NCBI RefSeq assembly: GCF_016587415.1
Contig: NZ_BNJI01000001.1
Span: forward strand, 124,001-188,000
Direction of reading: 5' to 3'
Source of the DNA: Ktedonobacter sp. SOSP1-85
GTDB taxonomy: Bacteria; Chloroflexota; Ktedonobacteria; Ktedonobacterales; Ktedonobacteraceae
Length of the DNA stretch: 64,000 nt
The first letter of the stretch is position 1; each line of letters opens with the position of its first letter. Positions 19,101 to 27,085 of the stretch are shown here, piece by piece. A model generated the notes under the pieces. It was given only the letters and a program-made list of their open reading frames with translations, did not search any database and was not told the DNA's origin. Made by a program: the position numbers and the translations under genes.

Positions 19101-19402
19101 GCGGTCTCCTCTAAGCGAGCCAGCGAGAGGGTCTGCGTCCGTCCCAGATAGCGCTTGCGGGTGCGGCGCTGGTGCGTGCGATAGGCATACCAATAGCCGC
19201 TTCCACGGGAGCGGGCTTCTTTGAGGACCGAGATCCTTCCCGCTTGCCCCTCAAAGGCAAAAGCGGTGTGTCCGTCCAACCAGCGAGCAAATGCCGACGG
19301 GTCTTCTGGAAGGAAATCCTGCTCGGGTTGGCCGTGGCTAGAGAGGGTGTAGTGTTTGTGTCCGTGTGACCAGATGAGCGCATGGACTAATGGTTTAGGC
19401 AT
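16199..19402 (-). CDS. Giant LuxR/MalT-like ATP-dependent transcriptional regulator
   Basis: 1,067-residue signal-transduction ATPase with HTH, of the LAL/MalT type. An N-terminal about 115 residue segment with a basic THQRRTRKRYLGRT stretch is followed by an AAA/NB-ARC-like ATPase with Walker A (APAGFGKTTL, near residue 156) and Walker B (IVVIVDDYQVI). A long alpha-helical TPR-like sensor region follows, then a C-terminal LuxR helix-turn-helix (LTRREQEVLRWLSAGASNQD, then ISLDTVKKHVSHLLGKL). It should bind an inducer, oligomerise and activate a promoter. Start chosen at the ATG 9 nt after AAGGGAAG. The inducer and targets are not shown by the sequence. Adjacent to a small protein gene and an ISL3 tail. 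Confidence 0.93.
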   Translation of the reverse strand: MPKPLVHALIWSHGHKHYTLSSHGQPEQDFLPEDPSAFARWLDGHTAFAFEGQAGRISVLKEARSRGSGYWYAYRTHQRRTRKRYLGRTQTLSLARLEETARMLWPEQKPAHATSQGMAPLSSKLSPPRLPNVFVARERLLAALDAALATRLSLVSAPAGFGKTTLLATWASRRKSQVAWLSLDELDTTPTRFWVALIAALRHCPSFTPSFGAGPMALLQSPQPPPLSTVLTALLQELEGGEGHADSIVVIVDDYQVICDPAIHEGMCFFLEHLPAHVHLILSSRVDPELPLARLRVRGHLTEIHADELRFAEGEASQYLGQMLSPALEADEVRRLVSRTEGWIAGLHLAALTLQQRADRAAYLEKLTGSQRYLLDYVQEEILARLPERVRDFLLKSALLSHMSAAACQAVTAAPTRAASQQMLMFLERANLFVVPQDEERRTYRLHDLFREALLSVLHTTQPELVPLLHQRAAAFYEAQEQWYEAIPHALAAADYSMAARLMEQTVEQFWLRGEAETIARWVLALPQPLVHEHARLLLTTALYLLNTVTQTTREQRARVYQQAQQLMARVESALPFHVDECSHLTVATRTGTGAVLPTEARGARLYRRLRLLHAEMAWYEAMATWEYGRLSALYQEIQELDQDEEIIWQIFPLLCRFLLHYWDRQEGAVLVPQLLSAKQRVSQSASLYAISRVREWLALSHVEAGHLRLAYQESLDTLDLVEQIAGYAPLKGFLQICLALVFYQWNRLEEAHSLLSTIVQDATAWPHLNVLGMGYACLIQVELARGEWSLAELALHELEQLVERERYWTYSDWLLTLRAQWWLTQGQLKEASDWVSGVLFPEGPWDRNLYDAFPIVIRVYFAKLRFREALNSLERWSGHLDRPANIRITITYLAQLLVALHQAGQHEQVREIAARLFALTEPEGCLRVYLDEGEFMREALLALLTTHVEQHELAAATRAYIAKLLAAFEQEKPGASRSLEGATTPEPAPSSARQPSAISWAPGISLTRREQEVLRWLSAGASNQDIAQALVISLDTVKKHVSHLLGKLGASSRTQAVALARARSLL

Positions 19403-19525
19403 CGTTTTCTTCCCTTGCCGTTGGGTATTCCATCCACCCCCAATCCCCAACACGCAGAAGTATACTACACCCAAAGGTCGAACCGCAAACCAGCCTGTCA
19501 GCCTGGGCATGGAACGCTCCATAAA

Positions 19526-19696
19526 ATGGCAAAAGGGATTCGCCTCGATTATGCAGCCGTCAAAGCGGCGTTTTCTTCCGAGTGGAGCAATGGTCAGGTG
19601 GAAGCGCAGGTCAACTGCTTGAAGCTTCAGAAAAGGATCGTGTTCGGCAGGGCCAACTTCGATTTACTCCGGCTCCGAGTGCTCTGTCGCGTGTAG
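19526..19696 (+). pseudogene. C-terminal remnant of an ISL3-family transposase
   Basis: Fifty-six codons matching the end of ISL3 transposases: SNGQVEAQVNCLKL, then FGRANFDLLRLRVL, closely like the tail of the intact copy at 20464-22107 (WSQGQVEGQVHRLKLLK). The rest of the element is gone. It lies head to head with the LuxR gene start. Confidence 0.8.
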
Positions 19697-19845
19697 AGGC
19701 GCTCCGAATTCGATGATTCGCGTATGCCAAGAGCCGGAATTACCGCACATTCCAGCTCTCTTGTCAATCCCAGAATGTTGTGCCTGCCGATCAAACGTTA
19801 GGCAGCACCAGAATCTCTGCGCAGGTACACTGAGGATGTACTTCT

Positions 19846-20250
19846 CTAACTCTGGGGCCTACCGCCTAAAGGAAACCGATCCCAGGGGTTCTCGTTGGCC
19901 GTGAGCCGGTACCCATCGGGGTCAGCAAAGACGAAGGTACGCCCAAACGGACCATCGTAGGGTGGCGTGATGATGGTGGCTCCAGCCGCTTCCAATGTAG
20001 CATGCAACTCATTAACATGATCGCAGTCGATCCAGAGCGTCACACCCCGTCCCGGCTGTGGTGCTTCATCCAGGTTCACTTTGGATTCGCTGAGAGCAAA
20101 GGGAATCGAGTTGGTATCGAAGAGGACAAAATCGGGAGCATCAAAGCGCGTATCAACCGTCAAGCCCAATATCTCGGTGTAGAATGTCCGTGAGGTAGAG
20201 AGGTTGCGCACCTGTAAGCTGATAAAATCAGGTCCGAGCAGTTTTGCCAT
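19846..20250 (-). CDS. VOC-family (glyoxalase/bleomycin resistance-like) protein
   Basis: A 134-residue vicinal-oxygen-chelate protein. Two beta-alpha-beta-beta-beta units are visible: FISLQVRNLSTSRTFYTEIL and then VTLWIDCDHVNELHATLEA, ending in VFADPDGYRL, the family's usual last strand. Members include glyoxalases, dioxygenases and antibiotic-binding proteins; neither metal ligands nor the substrate can be fixed here. The full length of the family is present and the frame is intact. It stands alone next to the ISL3 element. Confidence 0.85.
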   Translation of the reverse strand: MAKLLGPDFISLQVRNLSTSRTFYTEILGLTVDTRFDAPDFVLFDTNSIPFALSESKVNLDEAPQPGRGVTLWIDCDHVNELHATLEAAGATIITPPYDGPFGRTFVFADPDGYRLTANENPWDRFPLGGRPQS

Positions 20251-20435
20251 GCGTATTCCTTCCTTTCCAAGCTGAGGAGCTGTCCCGTCAGTGGTCCTTG
20301 ATTTCTTTCATATCAACAGTGTATCCCATGCGAGTGACGACAGTATGTCAGCAGCGCAACGGCTTTTTAACGAGCGAGATGGAAATTGCCGCTGAAGCAG
20401 GTAGGCTCACTTAAATTGAGGATGAGCCATTCTCT

Positions 20436-22197
20436 GGGTTCTCCGTCGTCTTCCGTGCTAAGCTCATGCACTTCGCGCAAGCACACGATGGCGTAACAAA
20501 TCAAATCCAGCGCGCCCATACGATTGACGCTTGAGGAGCTTGAGGCGATGGACTTGCCCTTCGACCTGACCTTGACTCCAATCGTAGGTTAAAGCAGCCA
20601 GAACAGCAGCCTGATCACGCAGAATACCTTTCGCGAAGGTACATACTTCTGGGATGTCACTCACGGTTGCTTTTTGCAGCCATACTTCGAGTGCTGGCGC
20701 ATCTCTTCTGCGGATCATCTGGGCAAAGGTTTGTGCCAGCTCACATGCTTCCTTCACCTGAGGATGCGCTTGACTCAAGCGATCAAGCAGGTTTTGTTCT
20801 TCTAATGAAAGATCCTCAGGCCTTCGCAATACCAACCAGGTGGCACGACGGCTTGAGAGGGCTACGCGCTGGTGTCGCTTTCTTTCCTCTGAGACCGCGG
20901 GGGCATATCTTCGCGGTCGCCTCGCAGGTCCGATTTCCTTTCGAAGCGAGGTGATGTATTGACGTACAGAGGTTTCCGAGCCAGAGTATCCTTGGGTATG
21001 AATTGTTTGATACAGGAAGGCAATATTGTGCTCTCCAGCTGTCCATTGTGCTTGTAAGTACGGAAGGTATGGACTAAGTTTACGCCCGCGATCACTCCTC
21101 GATTCAGGAAAGTGTTTTGCGGTCGCGTATTTCACCGCTGTCTTTTTGTGAATGCCGAGCATCCGAGCAATGGAGGCTCCACTCCACCCCTGTGCATACA
21201 ACTCCTGGACCTGATTGAAGACCGCCAGACGCCGCTCCTGCCGAGCTTGGCGTGCTTGTTCAGCTTGAGATAGGCTCTTGGGAGAAGCGAGAACCTCTGG
21301 TTCTACGGAAGGGTTCAATTGAGGCTCCTCATCTCGCAGAAGTGCCTGCTTCAAGTTGGCATGATATCGCGCGAGCACCTTCTCTAAGGCTTCACCTAGA
21401 TTGTGAATGAGATGCCAACGGTCGGCGATCTGAAGCGCTTGCGGAGCTCCACGGTTGGCTCCATCTGCAAACGTCGTGCCACGATCACGGCTAATAATTT
21501 CCACAGTGGGGTGCATCTGCAACCAGGAGGCAAAGGATTCGGCAGTAGCATCCTTAAGCAGATCTATTGGGGCTTGTCGCTCCAAGTCAACCAAGATCGT
21601 CCCGTAGCGCTGGCCTTTGCGCCATGCCCATTCGTCCACTCCCACGACTCGCACGGTGGAAGATAAAGGCAGTGGGGCTTGGCGGACGAGTCGCAAGAGG
21701 GTTGTGGGACTACATGTCATTGCGAGTCGTTTACTCAGCCGCGCACCTGCTTCCCCTCCCATTGTCTCGCCAATGATGCGCAACAATTCTTGTGCAGAAC
21801 CGGTCCGTTGAGCACGAGGAGCAATCAGAAGGGGAAAGGGTTCTGCAAACGTTTTTCGACGGCAAGTCGGGTGAGAACAACGGAACCTTCGGACAGAGAG
21901 CAGAAGACGAACCGGTCGTCCATTCGAAGGCAGTGTCTTTGGTGAACGAATGTACGTGCTGTGAACCTGAGATGATGCAGAGTGACAATCAGGACAACAG
22001 GCGCTCGATGTCGTGGCACAAGCCGTGATCACAATGGCTTCCTCGGTTTGGCTCACCTGTTCCACTGAGCAACCAGGAAGGTTAGGTAATAACGCGATGA
22101 GGGACATAGACTCTTTTCTTGGATAGCTGGAGATGTTCGTGAGGAATCTTCCTCTTATTATACCATATTTTCTTGCACGGAAGATGACGGAGATCCC
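20436..22197 (-). mobile_element. ISL3-family insertion sequence, intact
   Basis: 1,762 bp, bounded by 23-bp terminal inverted repeats with two mismatches: left begins GGGTTCTCCGTCGTC, right (reverse complement) GGGATCTCCGTCATC. It contains one intact transposase gene. Its right end lies only 7 bp from the left end of the next ISL3 element. I could not find an 8-bp target duplication at its ends. Confidence 0.85.
20464..22107 (-). CDS. ISL3-family transposase
   Basis: 547 residues from the ATG at 22107. An N-terminal zinc finger (CATTSSACCPDC and CSHPTCRRKTF, with ligand Cys pairs) leads to an HTH, then the DDE core: GVDEWAWRKGQRYGT (first Asp), HPTVEIISRDRGTTFADG (second Asp) and the late DWSQGQVEGQVHRLKLLK block with the catalytic Glu. 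An extra HTH (GWSGASIARMLGIHKKTAVK) sits between. The length fits the long (about 550-residue) ISL3 subgroup. The frame is intact, so the element may be mobile. Confidence 0.92.
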   Translation of the reverse strand: MSLIALLPNLPGCSVEQVSQTEEAIVITACATTSSACCPDCHSASSQVHSTYIRSPKTLPSNGRPVRLLLSVRRFRCSHPTCRRKTFAEPFPLLIAPRAQRTGSAQELLRIIGETMGGEAGARLSKRLAMTCSPTTLLRLVRQAPLPLSSTVRVVGVDEWAWRKGQRYGTILVDLERQAPIDLLKDATAESFASWLQMHPTVEIISRDRGTTFADGANRGAPQALQIADRWHLIHNLGEALEKVLARYHANLKQALLRDEEPQLNPSVEPEVLASPKSLSQAEQARQARQERRLAVFNQVQELYAQGWSGASIARMLGIHKKTAVKYATAKHFPESRSDRGRKLSPYLPYLQAQWTAGEHNIAFLYQTIHTQGYSGSETSVRQYITSLRKEIGPARRPRRYAPAVSEERKRHQRVALSSRRATWLVLRRPEDLSLEEQNLLDRLSQAHPQVKEACELAQTFAQMIRRRDAPALEVWLQKATVSDIPEVCTFAKGILRDQAAVLAALTYDWSQGQVEGQVHRLKLLKRQSYGRAGFDLLRHRVLARSA

Positions 22198-22233
22198 CAA
22201 TTTTGGTTCTCCCGCACTTGTCGTGCTCAACTT

Positions 22234-24641
22234 TTGGGCTACTGGTTCGTAAAGAAAGAAGAACGAACATTTGTCTTCATCAGGAGCCTTTTCTTGCATT
22301 CCATTCCCTTTTCTTTACCAGGCTTTATAGTGACAGAAGTGATATCCACCGAAGAAAAGCTGACGATCTGTGCGACCTCCCAGACGGAACAGGCCCACTG
22401 CCCTGCTTGCCAACAGGTTTCGCATCGTATTCATAGTTATTACCAACGCTGTCCACGTGATTTGCCGATCAGCGGCCAGACGGTTCAATTGCGCCTTCGG
22501 GTGCGACGCTTTCGCTGCCTGAACACGGCGTGCGGAAAGCAGACGTTTGCTGAGCCACTGCCCGATCTCGTGGGTCATACTTCCCGGCGAACGTTTCGGT
22601 TAACGCTTCTGTGGACGGTCTTCGCTATTCAGAGTGGAGGAGAACCAGGAGCACGACTGCTCAAAGCCGTAGGAACAACGGTGAGTCCTGATACCCTCCT
22701 GCGTCTCGCCAGGACAAGCCCAACCGTGGAAAGCAGCGTCCCTGAGATCCTTGGCGTGGATGATTTCGCGTTTCGTCGAGGGATGAAATATGGGACGCTG
22801 CTCATTGACTGGGAGCGTCACCAGGTCGTTGATCTTCTGGCAGATCGAACGGCTGAAACCCTGGAGCGTTGGCTGCAAGCTCATCCAGGTGTGAAATGGA
22901 TCAGCCGAGATCGCTCGGGGGAATATGCTCGCGGAGCACACCTTGGGGCACCAGAAGCCCAACAGGTGATGGATCGATGGCATGTGATCAAAAATTGGCG
23001 CGAGGCGCTCGAACGTGTCGTCAGTCGGCTGTACGCCGGACTTGAACAGCGTCTCCAGCAGCCATCGACACCCTTCAAGAAGCGCAAAAAGCCGCGCACC
23101 GTTCACGAACAGACCATCTCCGACGCCGCACGTGAACAGCGCCTTGCTCGCTACGAGGAAGTGCTCTCGTACTACCAGCAAGGACTCTCGATTACCCAGA
23201 TTGCTCAACAGGCCCATCTGACACGAACAACGGTCTACAAATATCTGGCTGCCGAGAGCTTTCCCGAACGCCATCCACGATCTCCCTCTCCTGGAACGGG
23301 CAAACTCATTGCTCCCTACACGGCCTACCTGCACGAACGGTGTGTTCAGGGATGCCAAAATGCGCAACAACTGTATCGGGAAATCCATGAACAAGGCTTC
23401 TCAGGCAATCCCAGGACGGTGCTCCGATGGTTGCAAGCACAAGGACTGTTTCCTCGCCGATACGAGCTTCGCCAGTTTCAAGAGGATTGGGGAAGGAAAG
23501 CCGTGCCAGAGACCTCTCACACCATGACAGAAGGGGAAGCACGTCTTGTTCCCGCTTCCCAGGAGGGGAAGACTCCTGCCGAACCTGTGGTCGAACTCCC
23601 ATCGGCTCGCCAGCTTTCCTATCTCTTCGTCAAAGACCCGGCGCGTTTAGAAAGCCGTGACCAACTGATTCTTGCCTTTATCCGCCAGGAAAAAGAACTG
23701 GAACTGGCGTATCAGATGACCCGGCAACTGCTCCAACTGATGAAGAACAGGCAGGGTGAGAAGGCCACCGCCTGGATCGGTATCTGCTCCCAATCGGGCA
23801 TCGCAGAACTGGAAGCCTTTGCCCTCGGCATACAAAAAGAACTGCCTGCTTTCGTTGCAGCGTGCTCTTTGGCTTACAACAACGGGATGGCTGAAGGTGC
23901 GCCGTTTCGGTGCGCATGAGATCCTCTCCAGAGGAGAGAAAGGTTGAGCGTAATGGACCTTTAGGACAACGGCTAACTTTGAGGGGAAACCCGACGAGGA
24001 CAACAGCATGCCTGTAAAGCGGAGAAGCCAGAAGACATGTATGGTAATCGCATCCGCAAGTCCTGAATGTATGGTGAAACTGTGTTTGTTGAACCCAAGT
24101 TCTGCGTGGCGTTCAGGTCCGCTCGCCGCAGCATGTCTGACGCGGCGTCATCAGAAGACGCACCTCCCCTTCGAGGGTGCGTTACACGCTCTCTGATGAA
24201 CGGCACACAATGAGTGTGAGAAGGAACGAACGGGCACCTACCCATTCTATTACGTCTTATGCGTGCAAATACGGGATGGTCTAAAAGCCGAAAAGCTCAA
24301 GATCACGGAGTCTTCGTAGTACTCAAATGATCGAAGTAATGCTCGATACACGGGGAAGGAAGACAGGTTGATGTGTTCGAACGAGAGCAGGTGAGCAGGC
24401 CGTGTGATGCGTAAGTCCTGCTCAAGACGTGTTTTCACGAGCATGTTGGCTGGAAAGCTGGATGCACAGGAAACTTGCATGTCCAGTTTGGGGAGGGGCG
24501 GTTGGAAACGTGCCGGTAATGGTAACGCGCTAGCCGCCTACTCTACGGTTTGTTAACAAGCTCAAACATATTAAGGGTTCGATGTACGGGCGAGGGAGCT
24601 TTGAGTTATTACGCCAACGTGTGCTTCTCTCAACTGCATAA
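22234..24641 (+). CDS. ISL3-family transposase, interrupted by a group II intron
   Basis: Exon 1 is 22234-23896 and exon 2 is 24547-24641; removing the intron restores an in-frame C-terminus (AEG|FVNKLKHIKG, ending ELLRQRVLLSTA). Unspliced reading ends early at 23919. The rest is a full ISL3 transposase: zinc-ribbon Cys pairs (CPACQQ, CLNTACGKQTF), DDE core with GVDDFAFRRGMKYGT and WISRDRSGEYARG, an additional HTH and the YNNGMAEG block that provides the last acidic residue. The true start is uncertain: no good ribosome site precedes the first ATG, and it lies only about 30 bp inside the element. Function depends on splicing. Confidence 0.85.
23897..24546 (+). ncRNA. ORF-less group II intron inside the ISL3 transposase gene
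   Basis: A 650-nt ribozyme without an intron-encoded protein. Evidence: it starts GTGCGCC (GUGYG rule) and ends CTACTCTAC; its removal restores the transposase frame exactly. A 34-nt domain V is present at 24456-24489 with an AGC triad, a GAAA loop and a 2-nt bulge, followed by GGGGAGGGG. A domain III-like CACGGAGTCTTCGTAGTA segment near 24313 resembles the GUACGGAGUACUCGUAGUA region of Ll.LtrB. It would need a maturase/reverse transcriptase supplied in trans. Confidence 0.9.
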
Positions 24642-24687
24642 CTGAGCACGACAAATGCGGGAGAACCATTATATCAGGTACTGGACA

Positions 24688-24950
24688 TCCTGGCGAGATT
24701 CGTCCTCATATACACATGATTTGCCCCTGGTAAGGATAGAAGAAGATGATTATACTATGTCCATGTTTCCCTTGAAGGAGCTACAACAAGGGGCAGGACT
24801 ACATGTCGTCCTAATGTACTAGCAAACGCAAGACGACGAGATGATCTATCGCTACAATGAAATGGTGTTGACACCTTTGCAAGGGGTTCTGTGGTCATCA
24901 CTCTTTATCTGCGTTGCCCCTGACCAGATGTCCAATAGCTGAAAGAAGGA
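24688..24950 (+). repeat. 263-bp duplicated upstream region, copy A
   Basis: Nearly identical to 38143-38404 in inverted orientation on the chromosome. In both places it lies upstream of, and in the same relative direction to, the next gene (here the TfdB-like monooxygenase at 25042). Contains TTGACA-like boxes, a CCTTTGCAAGG dyad, and CCCTTG-N12-CAAGGG. Likely a shared promoter/operator region. Confidence 0.8.
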
Positions 24951-25041
24951 GAACGATAGATAGTGATCATAACACGGAAATGACTAAAAGGAAGTAATAA
25001 TCACAGATTAGTATAGATTAAAATATAGTAACGGGAGCAAT

Positions 25042-26793
25042 ATGAGTTCACCAATAGAAACAGACGTGCTGATCATTGGAAGTGGACCTGCAGGTGCGTC
25101 AGCAGCACTCTTCCTCAGCAAATATGGCATAAGTAATATGGTGTTGACCAAGCACCGATGGCTTGCAAACTCTCCACGAGCGCATATCACCAATCAGCGC
25201 ACTATGGAGATATTTCGTGACATGGGCATTGAAGGAGATGTGATTGAAAAGGCTTCTCCGCAGGAAATTATGGGGAACAACGTATTTTGTCTGAGTTTGG
25301 CAGGAGAGGAGTTTGGGCGATTGCGTACATGGGGCACATCTCCAAGTCGCATTGCAGACTATGCTCTTGCGAGTCCATCCCACATTTGCGATTGTCCTCA
25401 AGATCTATTAGAGCCAATCCTCCTTTCTCAAGCCGCTGCTCATGGATCATTGGCTCGTTTCAATACCGAATACCTCTCCCTTGAACAGGACTCTCATGGT
25501 GTGACAGCAACGGTACGAGACCGAGTTGGTGATAAAACCTATCAAGTCAGAGCAAAATATCTCCTGGGTTGTGATGGTGCCAACAGCCTGGTTGCCAAAG
25601 ATATTGACTTACCAACGCATGGAAAGATGGATGTCGCAGGCAGTATGAATATTGTCTTCTCGGCCGATCTTTCGAAATATGTTTCCCATCGGCCAGGTGT
25701 GCTCTACTGGGTACTCCAACCCGGGTCTAACATTGGTGGTATCGGGATGGGCACGATTCGAATGGTCCGTCCCTGGCACAAATGGCTTGTTATCTGGGGC
25801 TACGATATCAACAATCCTCCTGAACTCAACGATGATACAGCAACTCAGATCGTACATAACCTGATCGGAGACGATAGCATTCCGATCAAGATCCACTCCA
25901 AATCGCTCTGGGGCATCAACAACATGTACGCCACGCGCTATTCAAAGGGGCATGTATTCTGTCTGGGCGATGCTGTCCATCGGCATCCACCATCCAATGG
26001 ACTTGGCTCAAACACTTCAATTCAAGACTCCTATAATCTGGCATGGAAGCTAGCATTGGTGCTTAAAGGCCTGGCGAATGATTCGCTATTGGAAACCTAT
26101 AATGAGGAGCGCCCACCTGTTGGTCGGCAGATCGTTGAGCGTGCCAACAAGAGTATTGAAGAGTTTAATCCGATTTATGAAGCTCTGGGCTTTAATGAAG
26201 CCCAGAATGTTACTCAGATGTACGAAGGCATAGAGATGCGCAAAAAAGATACTCCGCGAGGCGCTGAGCAAAGGGAGCAATTGCGCAAGGCGATTGAACT
26301 CAAAAACTATGAGTTTAACAGCCATGGAGTTGAATTCAATCAGCGTTATCATTCTGCTGCGGTCGTTGCTGATGGGGTCCCTGAGCCTACTTACATCCGT
26401 GACCCAGAACTCTATTATCAGTCTACTACCTGGCCTGGCGCAAGGTTGCCTCATTGTTGGCTAGAGCATGATGGGCAGACTGTCAGTACGTTGGATCTGG
26501 TGGGCAAAGGTCGATTCACCCTTCTCACTGGCATTGAAGGTGGTGCAGCCTGGAAAAAGGCAGCGGAGGACGTTTCAGCACGTACGGGTGTGGACATTGT
26601 CTGTTTGGTGATTGGTCCTGGTTGCGAGGTGCTCGACACTTACGATGACTGGGCACGCTTGAGGGAGGTAACCGAGAGCGGTTGTATACTGGTACGACCA
26701 GATGCTCATGTGGGATGGCGACAAGCAGTGGTATCTGCTGACTGCACAGCAGAACTTACCCAGGCCATGACTCAGATGCTCGGCCTGGCGTAG
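25042..26793 (+). CDS. TfdB-like FAD-dependent aromatic monooxygenase
   Basis: A 583-residue flavoprotein of the class A phenol hydroxylase type, closest in layout to 2,4-dichlorophenol 6-monooxygenase (TfdB). The N-terminal FAD motif is DVLIIGSGPAGASAALFL, the mid DG motif YLLGCDGANS, and the GD motif VFCLGDAVHRHPPSNGLGSN. The C-terminal about 180 residues form a thioredoxin-like non-catalytic domain as in PHBH-like enzymes. Full family length and intact. It would hydroxylate a phenol using NADPH and oxygen; the exact substrate is inferred only by similarity. It is preceded by GGGAG before the ATG and by the duplicated 263-bp region, and is followed by a strong hairpin, so it seems to be a single-gene unit. 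Confidence 0.88.
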   Translation: MSSPIETDVLIIGSGPAGASAALFLSKYGISNMVLTKHRWLANSPRAHITNQRTMEIFRDMGIEGDVIEKASPQEIMGNNVFCLSLAGEEFGRLRTWGTSPSRIADYALASPSHICDCPQDLLEPILLSQAAAHGSLARFNTEYLSLEQDSHGVTATVRDRVGDKTYQVRAKYLLGCDGANSLVAKDIDLPTHGKMDVAGSMNIVFSADLSKYVSHRPGVLYWVLQPGSNIGGIGMGTIRMVRPWHKWLVIWGYDINNPPELNDDTATQIVHNLIGDDSIPIKIHSKSLWGINNMYATRYSKGHVFCLGDAVHRHPPSNGLGSNTSIQDSYNLAWKLALVLKGLANDSLLETYNEERPPVGRQIVERANKSIEEFNPIYEALGFNEAQNVTQMYEGIEMRKKDTPRGAEQREQLRKAIELKNYEFNSHGVEFNQRYHSAAVVADGVPEPTYIRDPELYYQSTTWPGARLPHCWLEHDGQTVSTLDLVGKGRFTLLTGIEGGAAWKKAAEDVSARTGVDIVCLVIGPGCEVLDTYDDWARLREVTESGCILVRPDAHVGWRQAVVSADCTAELTQAMTQMLGLA

Positions 26794-26815
26794 AACTTTA
26801 GCTATAATTGATGCC

Positions 26816-26858
26816 ATGAGTTGACGTTCGCTCCTACCCGGAGCGAACGTCAACTCAT
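26816..26858. terminator. Perfect 19-bp hairpin after the monooxygenase gene
   Basis: Arms of 19 bp beginning ATGAGTTGACGTTCG, loop TACCC, 23 bp after the stop. No T-run follows, so termination may be Rho-independent only in a loose sense, or it may be a transcript-stabilising or bidirectional element. Confidence 0.7.
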
Positions 26859-26952
26859 GCTGGATCGAGGGCCTTCCAAATTCTTCTCTTTTTCTTGGGC
26901 ATCTTCAGATCCCTGCTGTTCCTGTTGGGAATCGCTTCCTTGCTCTCTTGAG

Positions 26953-26993
26953 GATGGTATCGCCGTTCATCACCCATGAACGGCGATACCATC
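26953..26993. terminator. Perfect 18-bp hairpin with CACCC loop
   Basis: Arms GATGGTATCGCCGTTCAT and its complement around CACCC. It overlaps the very end of the minus-strand membrane-protein tail. Resembles the hairpin at 26816 in size and loop, and also lacks a T-run. Confidence 0.65.
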
Positions 26994-27085
26994 GGAACTG
27001 CACTGTGTGCTTTGCTTGCGCAGCCGCGCCCCTAAGCGGAACGTCAGCACGCTGGCCAGAATGGTGAGGCCATAGAAGACGATGG
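26970..27085 (-). pseudogene. C-terminal tail of a lost membrane protein
   Basis: About 38 codons read IVFYGLTILASVLTFRLG, then ARLRKQSTQC and stop, i.e. one transmembrane helix with a basic cytoplasmic end, as at the end of MFS-type transporters. Sequence upstream of 27086 does not continue the frame. Tentative, because only one helix is visible. Confidence 0.35.

Larger units (their letters stand above)
22205..24667 (+). mobile_element. ISL3-family insertion sequence carrying a group II intron
   Basis: Bounded by 25-bp terminal inverted repeats with one mismatch (GGTTCTCCCGCA, then C or T, then TTGTCGTGCTCA). Total 2,463 bp, of which 650 bp is an inserted group II intron. Without the intron it is 1,813 bp, the normal size. 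No target duplication was recognised. Different in sequence from the neighbouring ISL3 copy. Confidence 0.88.

Noticed and set aside
18197..19114. 305-residue plus-strand open frame
   Set aside because: Antisense to the well-supported giant LuxR gene, composition typical of a shadow frame.
22600..23394. 264-residue minus-strand open frame
   Set aside because: Antisense to the ISL3 transposase gene.
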